A stretch of DNA of 48,325 bases from Alphaproteobacteria bacterium BRH_c36. GTDB taxonomy: Bacteria; Pseudomonadota; Alphaproteobacteria; Rhizobiales; Hyphomicrobiaceae. The notes below the pieces were generated by a model. It saw only the letters and a program-made list of their open reading frames with translations, ran no database searches and was not told where the DNA came from. The stretch covers positions 1-48,325 of the forward strand of contig LOEV01000146.1 in assembly GCA_001516065.1 (NCBI GenBank), given 5' to 3'. This document shows, in pieces, positions 47,169 through 48,325 of the stretch (its first letter is position 1; each line of letters opens with the position of its first letter). Both the position numbers and the translations under genes were made by a program.

Positions 47169-47518
47169 CACGCGGCATCTTTCGACGCTGCGAGCCGGGA
47201 GGCTTCAAGCAGGATGCGTCCGCCTTCGCTGCGCACGGGGAAGGTCGTGACCTCACCTTTGTCCGCGCCCTGCGCGAGTCCTGTGTCGAGGCTGATGACC
47301 CAGTTGTGCAACGGGCATGTGACGGAGGCGCCGTGGACGATGCCCTGGCTCAGCGGACCGCCTTTGTGCGGGCATTTGTCGTCGAGCGCGAACACCTCGT
47401 CGGTGGCGGTGCGGAACAGGGCGAGGCAGCCGATCTGTGTTTTCACCAGCCGAGCGCCCTGGCGAGGAATGTCGTCGAGCGCGCCGATGTCGATCCAGAC
47501 GTTGTCCATCATGGTCAT
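47168..47518 (-). CDS. nirD: Nitrite reductase small subunit (Rieske-type)
   Basis: 116 aa from the ATG at 47518, which overlaps the nirB stop as ATGA. The Rieske-like [2Fe-2S] ligands are present: Cys-x-His in CPHKGGPL and Cys-x2-His in CPLHNW. NirD is the small partner of the NADH-dependent nitrite reductase NirB. A longer upstream frame is an extension lacking a ribosome binding site. Confidence 0.93.
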   Translation of the reverse strand: MTMMDNVWIDIGALDDIPRQGARLVKTQIGCLALFRTATDEVFALDDKCPHKGGPLSQGIVHGASVTCPLHNWVISLDTGLAQGADKGEVTTFPVRSEGGRILLEASRLAASKDAA

Positions 47519-48325
47519 TGCGCTGCCTCCATGCGGCTGAGATCGGCCATAGGTGCGAACTCGTGGGCGTCCTTGCCGCCGGTCGCGCGTTCGGCCCAGG
47601 GATCGGATTGGGAAAACTTCTGCGAATAGACGAAGGCCTCGAACAGTGCCTTGCGCCGCCCCGCGTCCTCGACAACCGTGGCCCTTATAGAGTCCATGCC
47701 GACGCGCTGGAGCCATTTGTAGATGCGTTCGAGGTAGTGGCCCTGCTCGCGGTAGAGCTGGACGAGGGCGGCGATCGTTTCGATCGCATCATCCTCTGTC
47801 TTCACGTGGCAGAGGGTCTCGGAGCCCTTGATGTCGAGTCCGGCGGCGCCGGCGAAATGGATTTCGTAGCCGGAGTCGACGCAGATCACGCCGACGTCCT
47901 TGCAGGTCGCCTCGGCGCAATTGCGCGGGCAGCCGGAGACGGCCATCTTGACCTTGGCGGGCGTCCACGAACCCCACATGAATTTCTCGATGCGCACGCC
48001 GAGACCGGTCGAATCCTGGGTGCCGAAGCGGCACCAGTCGGTGCCGACGCATGTCTTCACCGTGCGCAGCGACTTGCCGTAGGCGTGGCCCGATACCATG
48101 CCGGCCGCGTTAAGGTCCGCCCACACGGCCGGCAGATCCTCCTTCTTAACGCCGAGCAGGTCGATGCGCTGGCCGCCGGTGCATTTGACCGTCGGGATGG
48201 CGAACTTGTCGGCGACATCGGCGATGGCGCGCAGTTCATCGGCGCTGGTGATGCCGCCCCACATGCGCGGCACGACGGAGTAGGTGCCGTCCTTCTGGAT
48301 GTTGGCGTGGACGCGCTCGTTGATG
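47515..48325 (-). CDS. nirB: Nitrite reductase large subunit, C-terminal part (gene continues outside)
   Basis: The frame is open to the window edge, so the 5' part (flavin and most of the siroheme domain) is missing here. The visible 269 residues hold the siroheme and [4Fe-4S] ligands: CVGTDWCRFGTQDS and SGCPRNCAEATCKD. NirB reduces nitrite to ammonium with NADH. The stop overlaps the nirD start. This gives the order nirB-nirD-nasA-cysG, an assimilatory operon in which all junctions overlap. Regulation cannot be judged, since the promoter lies outside. Confidence 0.95.
   Translation of the reverse strand, partial: INERVHANIQKDGTYSVVPRMWGGITSADELRAIADVADKFAIPTVKCTGGQRIDLLGVKKEDLPAVWADLNAAGMVSGHAYGKSLRTVKTCVGTDWCRFGTQDSTGLGVRIEKFMWGSWTPAKVKMAVSGCPRNCAEATCKDVGVICVDSGYEIHFAGAAGLDIKGSETLCHVKTEDDAIETIAALVQLYREQGHYLERIYKWLQRVGMDSIRATVVEDAGRRKALFEAFVYSQKFSQSDPWAERATGGKDAHEFAPMADLSRMEAAQ

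Overview
The window reads as a chromosomal segment of a GC-rich alphaproteobacterium, most likely of the order Hyphomicrobiales (Rhizobiales). This is inferred from gene content, not from a marker gene: a CcrM-type GANTC methyltransferase preceded by a perfect CtrA half-site pair (TTAA-N7-TTAA), an HdaA-type DnaA inactivator, and the block purN-purM / DUF2066 / CDP-alcohol phosphatidyltransferase / AI-2E transporter / hdaA / ppk1. No rRNA, tRNA or CRISPR array was seen.

Layout. 1-2,010 is an accessory patch: the end of an unknown protein, a ribbon-helix-helix regulator overlapping a 56-aa gene, a 38-aa basic microprotein with its own ribosome binding site and terminator, and an IS1595-family transposase. 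2,204-5,069 holds the CtrA box, ccrM and a papain-like (YiiX/C92-type) hydrolase. 5,059-12,714 is a mixed set: small envelope proteins, a YHS protein, a gamma-glutamylcyclotransferase-like gene, a winged-helix protein, a GYF_2 membrane protein, ndk, a DHFR-like reductase and a cytochrome P450. 13,066-21,572 is the conserved core: purMN leftward, a cluster of palindromic repeats, then five rightward genes ending in ppk1.

21,579-28,028 is cell-surface and accessory: a PilZ protein, a TadE/G-like secreted protein, a decayed DUF4166 gene, a gene-free stretch with two DnaA-box-like sites beside an AT-rich run, and a 1,042-aa autotransporter. The autotransporter passenger has four CnaB/SpaA-like repeats, each with a Lys/Glu/Asn set and a Cys pair. 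28,216-38,296 carries a DnaJ-type chaperone, ppx, gshB, a BarA-like hybrid kinase divergent from an unusual receiver-plus-ATPase protein, and a second TadE/G-like protein. 38,327-42,756 is an RND efflux pair with two perfect inverted repeats upstream. 43,055-48,325 is an assimilatory nitrate/nitrite operon (nirB-nirD-nasA-cysG) with overlapping genes, cut by the window edge inside nirB.

Functional links. CcrM and HdaA are cell-cycle functions. Ppk1 and Ppx make and degrade polyphosphate. Siroheme from CysG is the cofactor of NirB, which reduces the nitrite made by NasA. The most unusual candidates are the CnaB-like autotransporter, the paired TadE/G-like proteins sharing an uncharacterised repeat-like module, the 27-nt palindrome family and the small overlapping genes at the left edge.
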